The notes beneath the pieces were generated by a model. It searched no databases, was not told where the DNA came from, and saw nothing but the letters and a program-made list of their open reading frames with translations. A stretch of 64,000 nucleotides of DNA from Blastocatellia bacterium (GTDB lineage: Bacteria > Acidobacteriota > Blastocatellia > Chloracidobacteriales > JADJPF01), in the NCBI GenBank assembly GCA_025057015.1, contig JANWYG010000007.1, forward strand, positions 176,561-240,560, given 5' to 3'. The first letter of the stretch is position 1. Each line of letters begins with the position of its first letter. Made by a program: the position numbers and the translations under genes. This document shows positions 18,925 through 28,516 of this stretch, piece by piece.

Positions 18925-20199
18925 CTAAGCCGGTTGCAGCACCGGTAACGTCTTCCGGACGCGCTTAGTAAAGTCTTCCGGAAATCTCTTCATCGCACTT
19001 GTAATAGGCAACACTGCCGCTTCGCCAAGCGGACAGTGCGAACGCCCTTCGATGTTCACACATAGCCGCTCGATGAGCTCAAGGTCAGCTTGCGTTCCGC
19101 TACCACTTTTAATCTTTTTAAATAGCTTGACAAGCCAGTCTGTACCCTCCCGACAAGGGGTGCACCAACCGCAAGACTCGTGCTTATAAAACTTGATCAG
19201 ATTAAAGGTCGTTTCGAAAATATCTGTCGTCTCATCCATCACTATCACGCCGCCGGAAGCGAGCATAGTACCCACGCTCTGACAAGATTCGTAGTCGAGA
19301 TTACAGCGTGCAGCTTCTTCAGCATTGATAATAGGTACAGATGAGCCCCCTGGAATCACCGCCTTGAGCTTCTTGCCGTCCCGGATTCCCCCGCCCTCTT
19401 CGTTAATAAGCTGCATCAGCGGATAGCCCATTCTGACTTCATAGTTTCCAGGCCGGTTTACATGTCCCGATAGGGAGAACATCTTCGTACCCCCGCTCTT
19501 TTCTGTACCAAGCTGCCTATACCAATCTCCTCCCTTGAGGATGATATGCGGCACAGCAGACAGGGTTTCTACGTTGTTTACCAGTGTTGGACAGCCGTAA
19601 AGGCCAACGACAGCGGGAAACGGAGGCTTAATACGAGGATGCCCGCGTTTACCCTCTAAGGATTCGAGCAGTGCCGTCTCTTCGCCGCAAATGTAAGCTC
19701 CAGCGCCAGGATGCACTATGATGTCAAGCTCGAATTTTGAGCCGAGGATATTCTTACCAAGATAACCGCGAGCTCTAGCCTCCTCTATGGCCTTTTCTAA
19801 GACGGCTATCAGATACCAGTATTCCCCACGGATATAGATAAAAGACAGGTTAGCACCTATAGCATAGGCAGATATGATCATTCCTTCGATGAGTTGATGC
19901 GGGTCTTTCTCCATTAGGTAGCGGTCTTTACAAGTCCCAGGCTCGCTTTCATCTGCATTGCAAACCAAGTATTTTGGCTTAGGTGAGCTACGAGGAACGA
20001 AACTCCATTTGAGCCCAGTAGGAAAGCCTGCCCCTCCTCGGCCACGTAGAGCAGATTTCTTGACCTCCTCTATAATTTCTTCCTGAGTCATCTTCAGAGC
20101 CTTCTCAAGAGCCTGGTAGCCACCAGTCTTAAGGTAAGTGTCAATACTGGTAGAGTTTGGTAAATCGAATCTTGCGGTAAGTATTTTAGTCTCTGCCAT
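18925..20199 (-). CDS. nuoF: NADH-quinone oxidoreductase subunit F
   Basis: 424 residues, NADH- and FMN-binding subunit. [14 protein letters not shown] is the nucleotide loop, [19 protein letters not shown] the FMN region, and [13 protein letters not shown] plus a distal Cys carry the N3 [4Fe-4S] cluster. It starts 12 bases after nuoE. Presence of NuoE, F and G argues for NADH as the donor rather than ferredoxin or F420. Confidence 0.97.
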   Translation of the reverse strand: MAETKILTARFDLPNSTSIDTYLKTGGYQALEKALKMTQEEIIEEVKKSALRGRGGAGFPTGLKWSFVPRSSPKPKYLVCNADESEPGTCKDRYLMEKDPHQLIEGMIISAYAIGANLSFIYIRGEYWYLIAVLEKAIEEARARGYLGKNILGSKFELDIIVHPGAGAYICGEETALLESLEGKRGHPRIKPPFPAVVGLYGCPTLVNNVETLSAVPHIILKGGDWYRQLGTEKSGGTKMFSLSGHVNRPGNYEVRMGYPLMQLINEEGGGIRDGKKLKAVIPGGSSVPIINAEEAARCNLDYESCQSVGTMLASGGVIVMDETTDIFETTFNLIKFYKHESCGWCTPCREGTDWLVKLFKKIKSGSGTQADLELIERLCVNIEGRSHCPLGEAAVLPITSAMKRFPEDFTKRVRKTLPVLQPA

Positions 20200-20211
20200 A
20201 ACAGAAACCTC

Positions 20212-20676
20212 TTAGGGTAGGTTCTTTAAGATCTCATCAACCTTTTCTGGGGTCAGGTTCTCGTAATAATCGAAGTTCACCTGCATCACCGGAGCAGTAG
20301 CGCAAGATCCCAAGCATTCGACCTCGCTTAGCCGAAAACGTCCGTCAGGAGTTACTTGACCAGGCTTTATGCCAAGTTTCTTTTCAAGATGTGCCGTAAT
20401 CTCCTCAGCACCGCAGAGCATACAACTAAGCGTACGACAGACTTGCAAGTGATACTTGCCAATTTCTTCCATAAAGTACATGCTGTAAAAGGTGACCACT
20501 TCGTAGACCTCGACAGGTTCTAAATCCAGCCGGTCAGCTATATAATGGATGGCTTCTTCGGTCACCTTACCTTGTTCAAGCTGTGCAAGGTGTATTATCG
20601 GCAAGATTGCTGATCGCTTATAAGGATACTTCGCTATTAAGGCATCTATTTTTGCTTCTGTCTGTGGTGAAAACAT
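20212..20676 (-). CDS. nuoE: NADH-quinone oxidoreductase subunit E
   Basis: 154 residues, thioredoxin-like [2Fe-2S] subunit. The four ligands are Cys80, Cys85, Cys121 and Cys125 (CRTLSC and CLGSC). It sits between nuoD and nuoF with short gaps, as in standard operons. Confidence 0.97.
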   Translation of the reverse strand: MFSPQTEAKIDALIAKYPYKRSAILPIIHLAQLEQGKVTEEAIHYIADRLDLEPVEVYEVVTFYSMYFMEEIGKYHLQVCRTLSCMLCGAEEITAHLEKKLGIKPGQVTPDGRFRLSEVECLGSCATAPVMQVNFDYYENLTPEKVDEILKNLP

Positions 20677-20681
20677 AAATT

Positions 20682-21923
20682 TTACCTGTCTATCTCACCT
20701 AGAACTATATCAAGGCTTCCTATTACTGCTACCGTGTCAGCTATCATCGCTCCCTTAACCATTACGGGTAAGGCCTGGAGATTTACGAAAGACGGTCCTC
20801 GAACATGTACGCGATAAGGTCGCTCAGAACCATCGCTTACTATGTAGTATCCAAGTTCACCTTTAGATCCCTCTATGGCATGGTATGCCTCACCTGGCGG
20901 TACCTCAAAACCTAGCCCTGCCAGCAAGAAGTGGTGGATTAAAGCATCCATCTGGTGTTTCATCATCTCGCGTTCTGGCAAAGCTATTTTCGGACTGTCT
21001 ACTTTGACTGAGCCGGGTTTTAGCCTGTCAAGTGCCTGGCGAACTATCTTCAAGCTCTCAGACAATTCCCTAATGCGGACACTAAACCGCGACCATACAT
21101 CACAGCCTGTTTCGACAGGCACTTCAAAATCATAAGTTTCATAACCACAATAAGGCTCGTAGCGACGAACGTCATAGTCCACGCCAGAACCGCGAAGCGA
21201 AGGCCCGGTCACTCCCCACTGGATAGCATCCTCGGGTGTAATTATTCCTACTCCCTTTGTTCTAGCTTGAAATATGGTATTTCCGGCAAGCAAGGCTTTA
21301 TACTCGTCTATAGCTTTGGGAAACTCTTTGCAGAACTCCCTTATCATTCCCGGAACGAAATCAGGTATGTCATACGGCAACCCGCCTACGCGAAAGTAGC
21401 TCACCGTCATACGCCCGCCGCAGATAGCCTCGTAGATATTTAGTATCTTCTCGCGCTCACGGAAGCAGTAGAAGAACATGCTCATAGCTCCTATGTCAAG
21501 AGCATGAGTACCTAGCCAGACCATATGTGAAGCTATGCGCTGTAGCTCTGTCAGCATTACTCGTATCACTTGTGCACGTTCAGGTATTTCATCGGTAATG
21601 CCCAGCAGCTTCTCTACACACATCACATAACCGAGGTTGTTTCCCATCGGATTGAGATAATCCATACGGTCTGTAATGACTATGTTCTGCTGGTACTTCT
21701 TGTATTCCATAAGCTTTTCCATACCGGTATGAAGGTATCCTATATCCGGTACGGCGTTGACTATGGTCTCTCCATCAAGCTCGAGCTCCAGCCTGAGCAC
21801 GCCGTGCGTAGAAGGATGCTGCGGCCCCATGCTGACCGTTATGTTGTGATCTAGTACTTGATCCTTCATTTGTGCCAGCTCTTGTAGCTTCCGTGTAGGC
21901 GAGTACTCCACTACTTTGGACAT
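20682..21923 (-). CDS. nuoD: NADH-quinone oxidoreductase subunit D
   Basis: 413 residues from the ATG at 21923; a TTG at 21938 gives five more residues but the GAGGA at about 8 bases before the ATG supports the shorter form. Related to the large subunit of NiFe hydrogenases and forms the quinone pocket with NuoB. GPQHPSTHGVLRLELELDGE carries the conserved quinone-pocket His residues. The C-terminus GEIDR is canonical. Confidence 0.96.
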   Translation of the reverse strand: MSKVVEYSPTRKLQELAQMKDQVLDHNITVSMGPQHPSTHGVLRLELELDGETIVNAVPDIGYLHTGMEKLMEYKKYQQNIVITDRMDYLNPMGNNLGYVMCVEKLLGITDEIPERAQVIRVMLTELQRIASHMVWLGTHALDIGAMSMFFYCFREREKILNIYEAICGGRMTVSYFRVGGLPYDIPDFVPGMIREFCKEFPKAIDEYKALLAGNTIFQARTKGVGIITPEDAIQWGVTGPSLRGSGVDYDVRRYEPYCGYETYDFEVPVETGCDVWSRFSVRIRELSESLKIVRQALDRLKPGSVKVDSPKIALPEREMMKHQMDALIHHFLLAGLGFEVPPGEAYHAIEGSKGELGYYIVSDGSERPYRVHVRGPSFVNLQALPVMVKGAMIADTVAVIGSLDIVLGEIDR

Positions 21924-21934
21924 ACCTCTTTTCC

Positions 21935-22432
21935 TCAATATCCCCGCAAGGGAAAATCTTTTCGCAGAGGATGGCCTTCGAGATCCTCTGGGGTTAGTAT
22001 CTTTCGCAGATCGGGATGGCCAGAAAATCTTATTCCAAACAGGTCAAAGGTCTCGCGTTCATGCCAGTTAGCAGTCTTCCATACTTCTGTAACGCTCGGA
22101 ACTGTACAATCATCTTCGTCTACTTGCACCTTAAGCCTCAAGCGAACACGATTTGGCAATGACAGCAAGTGATATATCACCTCAAAGCGAGGCGATGAGT
22201 CTATACCTCTATCAAAACCTGTCAGATCGGAAAGGAAGTTGAACTTAAACCGCTCGTGGTCACGCAAGAATCGGGCTACCTCAACTATCTTTTCGCGGCT
22301 TACGTAGACCGAAGTTTCACGATTCGCACGCTTTATCTCGCCTATTGCTTGACCAAACGCCTTTTTAAGCACCTCGACTACTTCATCAAGAAACTGCTGC
22401 TTTTCTAGCGTAGGAGCTCCTGTTGGGATCAC
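21935..22432 (-). CDS. nuoC: NADH-quinone oxidoreductase subunit C
   Basis: 165 residues of the connecting module. [10 protein letters not shown] and [12 protein letters not shown] plus [13 protein letters not shown] are the family signatures. Not fused to NuoD, unlike in E. coli. It overlaps the nuoB stop by 4 bases (ATGA). Confidence 0.96.
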   Translation of the reverse strand: MIPTGAPTLEKQQFLDEVVEVLKKAFGQAIGEIKRANRETSVYVSREKIVEVARFLRDHERFKFNFLSDLTGFDRGIDSSPRFEVIYHLLSLPNRVRLRLKVQVDEDDCTVPSVTEVWKTANWHERETFDLFGIRFSGHPDLRKILTPEDLEGHPLRKDFPLRGY

Positions 22433-22947
22433 GCATGTGCCTCCTCAAGAAGATTGACGTCGGCTCTCTTACGCAGTGACTCGGTCTCTATCTTCTCTTG
22501 CAGCTTCATTATTGCGTAAAGTAGCGTTTCAGGTCGCGGTGGGCAACCAGGAATGTATACATCCACAGGCACGACCTGATGCACGCCCTGTACGATGGCA
22601 TAATTATCAAATATGCCGCCAGCAGTAGCACAGGCTCCCATCGAGATTACCCACTTCGGCTCAGGCATCTGATCGTAGATACGGCGCAGTACTGGTGCCA
22701 TCTTACGCGAGACGCGCCCGGCAACTATCATCACGTCAGCTTGACGTGGGCTTGCCCGAAAAGCCTCTGCACCAAAGCGAGCCACATCAAAACGCGCTGT
22801 CGTCATTCCCATCATTTCTATAGCACAGCAAGCAAGACCAAAAGTCGCAGGCCACAGACTTGACCTGCGGGACCAGTTGACCAGATCGTCGAGCCTTGCC
22901 GTCAGTACCTCAGGAAGTAATTCGGTTAATGCATTCTCTATGCCCAT
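22429..22947 (-). CDS. nuoB: NADH-quinone oxidoreductase subunit B
   Basis: 172 residues. It binds the terminal N2 [4Fe-4S] cluster through the tandem Cys40-Cys41 ([10 protein letters not shown]), Cys106 ([10 protein letters not shown]) and Cys135 (PGCPPRPE). The unusual tandem cysteines are typical of the family. It starts 4 bases after nuoA. Confidence 0.97.
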   Translation of the reverse strand: MGIENALTELLPEVLTARLDDLVNWSRRSSLWPATFGLACCAIEMMGMTTARFDVARFGAEAFRASPRQADVMIVAGRVSRKMAPVLRRIYDQMPEPKWVISMGACATAGGIFDNYAIVQGVHQVVPVDVYIPGCPPRPETLLYAIMKLQEKIETESLRKRADVNLLEEAHA

Positions 22948-22951
22948 AATC

Positions 22952-23335
22952 TCACTTCCAATCCAGTATTCCCTTCTTCCAGACGTAGATATATCCGACC
23001 AGAAGAACGGCTATAAAGACCAGCATTTCAAGAAAGACAAAGGCCTTAGAATAGACCTCTGCCATCTTACGAAAAACTACAGCCCACGGAACAAAAAAAA
23101 TCGCCTCGATGTCGAATAGGATAAACATCAAAGCAACCATGTAAAACTTTACTGAGAAGCGCTCACGAGCCGAACCTACCGGGTCTTTACCGCATTCATA
23201 AGGCATCAATTTCTCTCTGCTTTTTACTTTCTGACCAAACAGCGATGACGAAACTACCATCCCTGTAGCTATTGCTAGAGACACAAGAAACATCATCAAG
23301 ATAGGCACGTAGCTCAGAATTTCTTGACCGTTCAT
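22952..23335 (-). CDS. nuoA: NADH-quinone oxidoreductase subunit A
   Basis: 127 residues, three membrane segments; the loop [20 protein letters not shown] and [18 protein letters not shown] are conserved, with the membrane Asp and Glu needed for coupling. First gene of the operon, with a strong promoter about 70-95 bases upstream. Confidence 0.97.
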   Translation of the reverse strand: MNGQEILSYVPILMMFLVSLAIATGMVVSSSLFGQKVKSREKLMPYECGKDPVGSARERFSVKFYMVALMFILFDIEAIFFVPWAVVFRKMAEVYSKAFVFLEMLVFIAVLLVGYIYVWKKGILDWK

Positions 23336-23391
23336 AAGAGATCCATCCCGGTAAGCATCGAAAACGTTAAATTAAATGAAATCAATTGTTT

Positions 23392-23424
23392 TGGCAGCAA
23401 GATATTATTCTATGCCAGCTGCCA
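23392..23424. promoter_or_regulatory. Inverted repeat over the nuo promoter
   Basis: TGGCAGC at 23392-23398 and GCTGCCA at 23418-23424 are perfect 7-base inverted arms. One arm lies in the promoter spacer and the other about at transcription start, so a bound repressor would occlude the promoter. The motif is not the Rex, Fnr or Fur consensus. Function is inferred from position only. Confidence 0.4.
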
Positions 23425-23431
23425 GTGTCAA
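23402..23431 (-). promoter_or_regulatory. Sigma70-type promoter of the nuo operon
   Basis: Read on the minus strand: TTGACA (23431-23426), an 18-base spacer and TAATAT (23407-23402). Both hexamers are near consensus. The expected start near 23395 leaves a leader of about 60 bases before nuoA. Confidence 0.65.
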
Positions 23432-23527
23432 ATGTTGTTACCTTCGCTTTGGATAAGTAGCAGCTTTCCTTCCTAGACAAAAATGGTAGAATTCGCTTAG
23501 CTTCGCAGAAAGAGGGGTAAGAAATAA

Positions 23528-25357
23528 TTGTTAGACCTCATAGGCAGCGTACTCGACGATAAGTATTTGATAGAAGAACCCCTTGGTCAAGGAGGCATGG
23601 GCTCGGTCTTCTTAGCGACGCATGTGGGGACACAGAGACCTGTAGCAGTAAAGGTCATAGCTCCGCAGTTTATGCAACAATCAGAATTCGTAGAACGTTT
23701 CAAACGCGAAGCTGAAGCAGCAGGAAGGCTGCGCCATCCAAACGTAGTAAATGTCACTGACTTCGGGTTCACTACAGTACAGGCACGTCCTCTAGCTTAC
23801 CTTGTAATGGAATACCTTGATGGATGTTCGTTAGCAGAGGTGCTCGCCGAAGAAGGCAAGCTACCGCTGGAATGGGTAACCGATATCATAGAGCAGGTTT
23901 GCTCAGCAGTAGAAGAAGCCCATCAGCGTGGAATAATCCATCGTGACCTAAAACCAGACAACATCTGGCTAGAACCAAACCGTCGAGGCGGTTATACAGT
24001 CAAGGTGCTCGACTTTGGACTTGCAAAAATAGGCGGGCAATCATCTCCGCCTCCGATCTCATCAGTATCCGCTAGCCTACCTAACTACTTAGTGGCAAAC
24101 GAAAACGATCCGGTTGATACTGATGAAACAGATACGCAAGTTCAAGTAATTCAAAACTCTGAGCCAAATGAAGAAAGGACAAACATTCTCACACCTAATC
24201 ACATCGCAGAAAGCTCTTCTATAACTCGTGCAGGAACTATCCTTGGGACACCGCTATATATGTCACCTGAACAATGCCTAGGACAAGAACTTTCTCCACG
24301 GTCAGATATCTACTCCATAGGAGTAATAGCTTATCAGATGCTTTCCGGAACGACTCCTTTCAAAGGAGACCTTAGCTCACTGATAAAACAACATGCAGAA
24401 GAAGTACCGCTACCACTTAAGTCAATTAACAAAAAGATCCCAAGACAGATCTCAGAGTTAGTAATGTCAGCGTTATCTAAAAACCCTGATAACCGCCCTA
24501 ACTCGGCAGCCAGCTTTGCAAGCGCTTTCCGCGCTCGTGCAGAAGGTGTTGTAGCTTTACTAAGACAAGGTGTGTCCTTCTACAGTGAGCACTTTCCGAC
24601 CTTCTTCAAACTCTCGCTCATATCTTTCATACCTGCACTAATACCAGCAACTACAATGTTTATAGCCGAACTTTTGCTAGCAGCAGACTCAATTCCAAGC
24701 AAAATATTTGGCGGGATGATAAGTCTGTCATCTACCCTTTTTGCCATACTTGTTGCTAAGGCAATTAACCAATATATGTTCGTACCTGCCACAGCACAGC
24801 TATTACTTGCCCCGCTTAGAGAAGTCTCTATCAGAAAGATCCTCAGACAGCTAAGACAAGACCTGCTACCGCTGGTAAAAACTAGCATCAGAGTACATCT
24901 CTACAGTGCAGCTTGGGGGATGTTGCTGATTGTTCCTGGCTTCATAGCATATATGAGCTACATATTTTACATACCGATACTCATCTTAGAGGGAAAATCT
25001 GGTCATGCCGCAATGCAGCGTTCCTGGGAACTAGTAAAACGCATCCGCCGCGTCGTCGTACCTTTGTTTATTACTAGCCTGCTAATAATGGGTATATCAA
25101 CTCATCTATTCATAACTCTGACATCAATACTTTTAGCACCTATATTCTCGATATTCTTCACCCTAGCCTACATCCGAGCAAGGCAGATTGAAGGAGAGAC
25201 ACTTAACGAAATCATGGCTCGTTTTGCAGAAGAGGAAGTACCTGCTAGCAAGTGGCAGCAGAAGATACGCGAAAAGACTAAACGACTAAGCATCCGCTAC
25301 GCTACGGGATATAGGAAAGAGACGGTAAGGCAATCAAACCAATCCCTTACCGTGTAA
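23528..25357 (+). CDS. Ser/Thr protein kinase fused to a membrane domain
   Basis: 609 residues from a TTG preceded by GAGGGG at about 9 bases. The kinase domain spans about 13-345: glycine loop GQGGMGSV, Lys42, HRDLKPDN (138-145), DFG (162-164) and MSPE (245-248). About 80 residues separate DFG and MSPE, some 50 more than usual; the insert (about 168-235) is rich in Ser, Thr, Asp and Glu, so it may be a phosphorylated regulatory loop. Residues 355-560 hold several membrane segments with a pattern (FYIPILILEGKSGHAAMQRSWE) like the membrane domain of glycerophosphodiesterase-type proteins, also seen in the gene at 44069. The gene is divergent from nuoA. Most bacterial kinases of this type carry PASTA, TPR or WD40 modules instead. 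Confidence 0.9.
   Translation: MLDLIGSVLDDKYLIEEPLGQGGMGSVFLATHVGTQRPVAVKVIAPQFMQQSEFVERFKREAEAAGRLRHPNVVNVTDFGFTTVQARPLAYLVMEYLDGCSLAEVLAEEGKLPLEWVTDIIEQVCSAVEEAHQRGIIHRDLKPDNIWLEPNRRGGYTVKVLDFGLAKIGGQSSPPPISSVSASLPNYLVANENDPVDTDETDTQVQVIQNSEPNEERTNILTPNHIAESSSITRAGTILGTPLYMSPEQCLGQELSPRSDIYSIGVIAYQMLSGTTPFKGDLSSLIKQHAEEVPLPLKSINKKIPRQISELVMSALSKNPDNRPNSAASFASAFRARAEGVVALLRQGVSFYSEHFPTFFKLSLISFIPALIPATTMFIAELLLAADSIPSKIFGGMISLSSTLFAILVAKAINQYMFVPATAQLLLAPLREVSIRKILRQLRQDLLPLVKTSIRVHLYSAAWGMLLIVPGFIAYMSYIFYIPILILEGKSGHAAMQRSWELVKRIRRVVVPLFITSLLIMGISTHLFITLTSILLAPIFSIFFTLAYIRARQIEGETLNEIMARFAEEEVPASKWQQKIREKTKRLSIRYATGYRKETVRQSNQSLTV
25322..25353 (+). terminator. Hairpin at the end of the kinase gene
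   Basis: ACGGTAAGG (25322-25330) and CCTTACCGT (25345-25353) form a perfect 9-base stem inside the last codons of the kinase gene. No U-run follows, so it may act as a Rho-independent-like stall, an mRNA 3' end or a protein site. Confidence 0.35.
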
Positions 25358-25425
25358 GTTCAGCGCATCTACCAATACTTGGCACATAGCCAAGAGCAAT
25401 CAGGCTACAGCAGGAGGAAGGAGGG

Positions 25426-25453
25426 GGTAAGGCGGTCGGATTGACCGCTTACC
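25426..25453 (-). terminator. Hairpin at the end of the Ig/BACON gene
   Basis: GGTAA-G-GCGGTC pairs with GACCGC-TTACC around a GGATT loop (11 pairs with one bulged G). It overlaps the stop codon of the minus-strand gene. It shares the GGTAAGG and CTTACCGTGT ends with the hairpin at 25322-25353, suggesting the two convergent 3' ends derive from one duplicated element. Confidence 0.4.
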
Positions 25454-27542
25454 GTGTGAACTCAGTACTAACTGACTGTTTAGCGTCAGGTTCAGGATTT
25501 TTTACTACAAGTATCACTTTAGTACCCTTCTTCAGCATCTTCTTGATCTTGATTCTTCCAGGCTCGCTCAGTTGGTTCTTAGGCACTACATAAAGTATGC
25601 CCGATGAGTCGACTTCTAACTTGTAAGTTTCCTTACCGTCGACCGTAAGTGTAGCACCTGGCTTTATATAAGAGCCAGCAAGATCCATTACTAGCCCTTT
25701 CTGCTTATCGAATCGAGGGTTCTTTATTACCGGCAAGCTTGTGCCCGTAGGAGGTGATCCACCACTTTGTTGACCACTGCCGAAAGTAGAAGAAACTGAA
25801 TAAGCAAAGTTATCCCCCTTGGCTGTAGTCACTTCATCCGTATAAGCAGTTATACCTGCTCCAACCGAAGCTATCATGTTCTGTGGTTTTACCACTTCCT
25901 CTGCAGTAGGCATAGGTTGACCTTCTGGAGGCTGTTGCACCCGGTAGATATTATAGCCAACCACGCTTACGCTTGGCACGTTTGCAGCACCTACTACAGC
26001 AAGTAGCTGCGGACTATCTGGCTTGGCTTCAGTAGCAGTTACACGCACGTTCTGCGGTGGCGCTACCGTATTAGCAGGTGGCGGCTCGAAGCTAATAATG
26101 ACTCGCAACCTGGGCTTCGGAGTAGGCTCTACAGCAGGCTCTATAGTAATGTTGCCACTAGTAGCAGAGCCTCTATTTCCACTTTTGTCTACTGCTACCA
26201 CTCGCACTCTGATGTTGTTGCCTTTTAATCCATCTGGTATGTTCCAAAAGACCTGATTTACTTGAGCGACTTTGGCTATGCCGTTCGGGAACGTCGCACC
26301 GCCATCAGTAGAATACTCCACTTCTATGTAAGCTATCCCGCTGCCTACATCCGTAGCACAAAAACATATTTGCGTTTGCGTACCGGCAGTGAATTTTTCT
26401 CCACCTCGAGGCGAAAGCAATGTGACTACAGGTGGGGTATTATCTTTTGCAAGTATGGTAAAAGTGCCATCGGAGGTGTCGTTGGCTTCGTTTCCTGCAG
26501 CATCAAATACGGTTACACGAGCAAGTCCAGTAGAACCTGCTGCCTGTGGAGGAATAAGGTAATCCGCACTGCGTATATTTCCTGCTAGGTTGTCAGCTAC
26601 TAAGATAGAATTAGATCCAAGCAAAATTTCTACCTTTGACTTTACCACTTCTTGATTATCACTTGCCTCCCATCGGATCGTAATCTTATCTCCCGCTTCA
26701 AACATCTCTCCACCGTTTGGTGACAGAACACGCACTGTTGGCGGTACGGTATCAGCCCCAGCCTGCTGCACAGTATGAACGGAATTAGCCACAGTTATGC
26801 GCCCAGTACGGCTTTGTGGACTGTTGTTTGCCATAACTGAGTAAGATATTCTGCCACTACCAGAGCCTGACCTATTATTCAGGACAATCCAATTCTCGGA
26901 AGAAGCAGCAAGCCAATTGCAATCCGTGGTAGTACTTACCTCTACAGTACCGTTTCCCCCTTGCGAAGGAAAATTTGCCGTAGCGGGTGTGAGAGAATAG
27001 TTACAGACTTGATTTACTACTTTCAGGATAACCACTGCTGACCTAGTCACGGTCTGTCCATTTATAACAGCTTGACCAGAAATAGTAAGACGATAGTCAT
27101 CTTCGAGCGTGCCACTGCTTACAGATATTCGCAACGTGAAAGGTGATGCATTACCAAGAACAGTCACCGTAGCGCCCGGAGGTAAGCCTGTAATAGTCAA
27201 AGTTATCGTGCCGTTAAATCCTCCTTTTTTCGTAATAGTCAGACTAAAATCTACGCTGCCACCAGGTACTACCTGAGCTTGCGTAGGACTAACGGAAATC
27301 TCAAAATCCTGAGGTTCTGGCTGTGGCAACGGCAACATCCTAGTGGTAGCTTTAGCAGCAAAACTACCTACACTCTCTTCTGCCCCAGACAAAGAGACAG
27401 CGGCTGAAGGCAGAGTAACAGAAAGCGTAAAGTAGTCGCCTTGAGAAGTATCCGTATTGTCACCTTGCCTTCCTCCACCAGCAAAGACTATTGCCAAGGA
27501 ATAGAAGAACAAAAATAAAACAAGCACCACTCCTCTAAACAT
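25449..27542 (-). CDS. Large exported protein with BACON and Ig-like repeats
   Basis: About 697 residues from the ATG at 27542, which has AAAGGAG 7 bases before it; the longer upstream reading is not supported. A signal peptide (MFRGVVLVLFLFFYSLAIVFA) is followed by a beta-sandwich region with the VTISGLPPGAT-like pattern, a BACON-type domain (CNYSLTPATANFPSQGGNG, CNWLAASSENWI, SRTGRITV), two Ig-like repeats beginning PPTVRVLSPNGGEMF and PPVVTLLSPRGGEKF, a fibronectin-like stretch and a C-terminal IPT-like segment (ITVDG-type, LAGSYIKPGATLTVDG). It is likely on the cell surface or periplasmic and may bind carbohydrate or other proteins. No catalytic motif was seen. Confidence 0.85.
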   Translation of the reverse strand: MFRGVVLVLFLFFYSLAIVFAGGGRQGDNTDTSQGDYFTLSVTLPSAAVSLSGAEESVGSFAAKATTRMLPLPQPEPQDFEISVSPTQAQVVPGGSVDFSLTITKKGGFNGTITLTITGLPPGATVTVLGNASPFTLRISVSSGTLEDDYRLTISGQAVINGQTVTRSAVVILKVVNQVCNYSLTPATANFPSQGGNGTVEVSTTTDCNWLAASSENWIVLNNRSGSGSGRISYSVMANNSPQSRTGRITVANSVHTVQQAGADTVPPTVRVLSPNGGEMFEAGDKITIRWEASDNQEVVKSKVEILLGSNSILVADNLAGNIRSADYLIPPQAAGSTGLARVTVFDAAGNEANDTSDGTFTILAKDNTPPVVTLLSPRGGEKFTAGTQTQICFCATDVGSGIAYIEVEYSTDGGATFPNGIAKVAQVNQVFWNIPDGLKGNNIRVRVVAVDKSGNRGSATSGNITIEPAVEPTPKPRLRVIISFEPPPANTVAPPQNVRVTATEAKPDSPQLLAVVGAANVPSVSVVGYNIYRVQQPPEGQPMPTAEEVVKPQNMIASVGAGITAYTDEVTTAKGDNFAYSVSSTFGSGQQSGGSPPTGTSLPVIKNPRFDKQKGLVMDLAGSYIKPGATLTVDGKETYKLEVDSSGILYVVPKNQLSEPGRIKIKKMLKKGTKVILVVKNPEPDAKQSVSTEFTR

Positions 27543-27645
27543 ACGGTCGCTCCTTTCAACCAAGGCCTCCTTACACTTAAGAAGCGTAAAACGAAATAAC
27601 TGTTGTATCATCCTTGCAAACAGAACAACTGATTCCTACCAGAAG

Positions 27646-27675
27646 TTGACAGCTCTTAAGGCTGCTTGTTATAAC
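27646..27675 (+). promoter_or_regulatory. Sigma70 promoter for a leaderless cysteine-rich gene
   Basis: TTGACA (27646-27651), 18-base spacer, TATAAC (27670-27675). The ATG of the next gene is at 27682, six bases after the -10, which is just where transcription should begin. The transcript would be leaderless, and indeed no ribosome site is present before that ATG. Confidence 0.65.
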
Positions 27676-27681
27676 TAGTTT

Positions 27682-28053
27682 ATGAATTTGTTTCAAAGGT
27701 TGCAAAACGCTAAAGTAGCTTCTTTGATCAGCACAACATTGATATTTGCCGCAACCTTGCTAGGCTGCTTGCCATGTTGCAGCCTTATTTCGACACCTGA
27801 AATACTTTTTATAGAATATCGCCATAGCTGCTGTAATGAGAGACCTTCGCTAAAGAAAAGCTGCTGCAAGGAATGTGACTGCTCGAAAGATGATACTCTG
27901 CTAACACCTATCAATATAACCTATCTTTTATCCGCAACTACCACTACAATACCAACAGAGCAGCAGATCCATCTGTCTTACTTTCAACATATAAAACCAA
28001 TACTTCTAACAAAGTCAGATACATACCTGAAGTGTTGTACTTTCCTAATTTAA
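27682..28053 (+). CDS. Cysteine-rich membrane-anchored protein, unknown
   Basis: 123 residues. A hydrophobic segment at about 13-33 ends in GCLPCC, so it is either an anchor or a signal peptide with a possible lipoprotein-like Cys. Downstream cysteines come in pairs and clusters: SCCNE, SCCKECDC and a C-terminal CC. Spacing suits soft-metal binding (Cu, Zn, Cd, Hg) or disulphides. No family was recognised. It is followed after 73 bases by a second cysteine-rich exported protein on the same strand, so the two may form a functional pair. A coding origin is supported by the promoter fit and the signal-like start. Confidence 0.6.
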   Translation: MNLFQRLQNAKVASLISTTLIFAATLLGCLPCCSLISTPEILFIEYRHSCCNERPSLKKSCCKECDCSKDDTLLTPINITYLLSATTTTIPTEQQIHLSYFQHIKPILLTKSDTYLKCCTFLI

Positions 28054-28126
28054 TACCTCCTTACGCCACAATACAAAAGCTAGGTTCTGCTTTTTTAGTA
28101 AAACACAAACTGATAAGGAGAAAATT

Positions 28127-28501
28127 ATGAACATCAAGACAGCTTTAATTTCTTTGGCTCTAATATTCAGCCTTTATGTAGTCCCTTCTCAAGCACACAC
28201 TCGAGGGGCTTCTTGCAGCGCTCAATGCAAGGCTGCCTGTAAGGATAAGGCCGCTTGCAAGGATAAAGCCCAATGCAAGTGTAAGAACAAAGGTGGTGGA
28301 AACAAATGCAAGGAAGAAAAGACCCCTACAAACTCCTCAGATAACACTAAGACTTCATCAGCCGCTTGCTGTGAAGATACAACTTGCTGTCTACCTGAAG
28401 CCGCCTGTTGTCTAAAAGACAAAGTAGCTGCTGCTACTGACTGCTGTGACAACGCAAGCTGCTGTTTGCTTGGCTGCTGCAGTCCTGCCACTGCCGCTTA
28501 G
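28127..28501 (+). CDS. Exported cysteine-pair-rich protein (metallothionein-like)
   Basis: 124 residues with a clear signal peptide (1-23, ending PSQA) and AAGGAG before the ATG. The mature chain has 19 cysteines in about 100 residues. The first part has lysine/alanine repeats (KAACKDKAACKDKAQCKCK); the second carries six CC pairs at near-regular spacing (AACCEDTTCC and so on). This composition is like metallothioneins, but those are cytosolic, whereas this protein is exported. Likely roles are metal buffering or sequestration in the periplasm, or a disulphide-knit surface protein. A perfect hairpin follows the stop. I know of no named family that fits. Confidence 0.75.
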   Translation: MNIKTALISLALIFSLYVVPSQAHTRGASCSAQCKAACKDKAACKDKAQCKCKNKGGGNKCKEEKTPTNSSDNTKTSSAACCEDTTCCLPEAACCLKDKVAAATDCCDNASCCLLGCCSPATAA

Positions 28502-28516
28502 TGCTCACCTTCTCCA

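Noticed and set aside
28222..28491. Gln/Ala-rich frame opposite the cysteine-rich gene
   Set aside because: Low-complexity mirror of the cysteine codons; the plus strand has a signal peptide and ribosome site.
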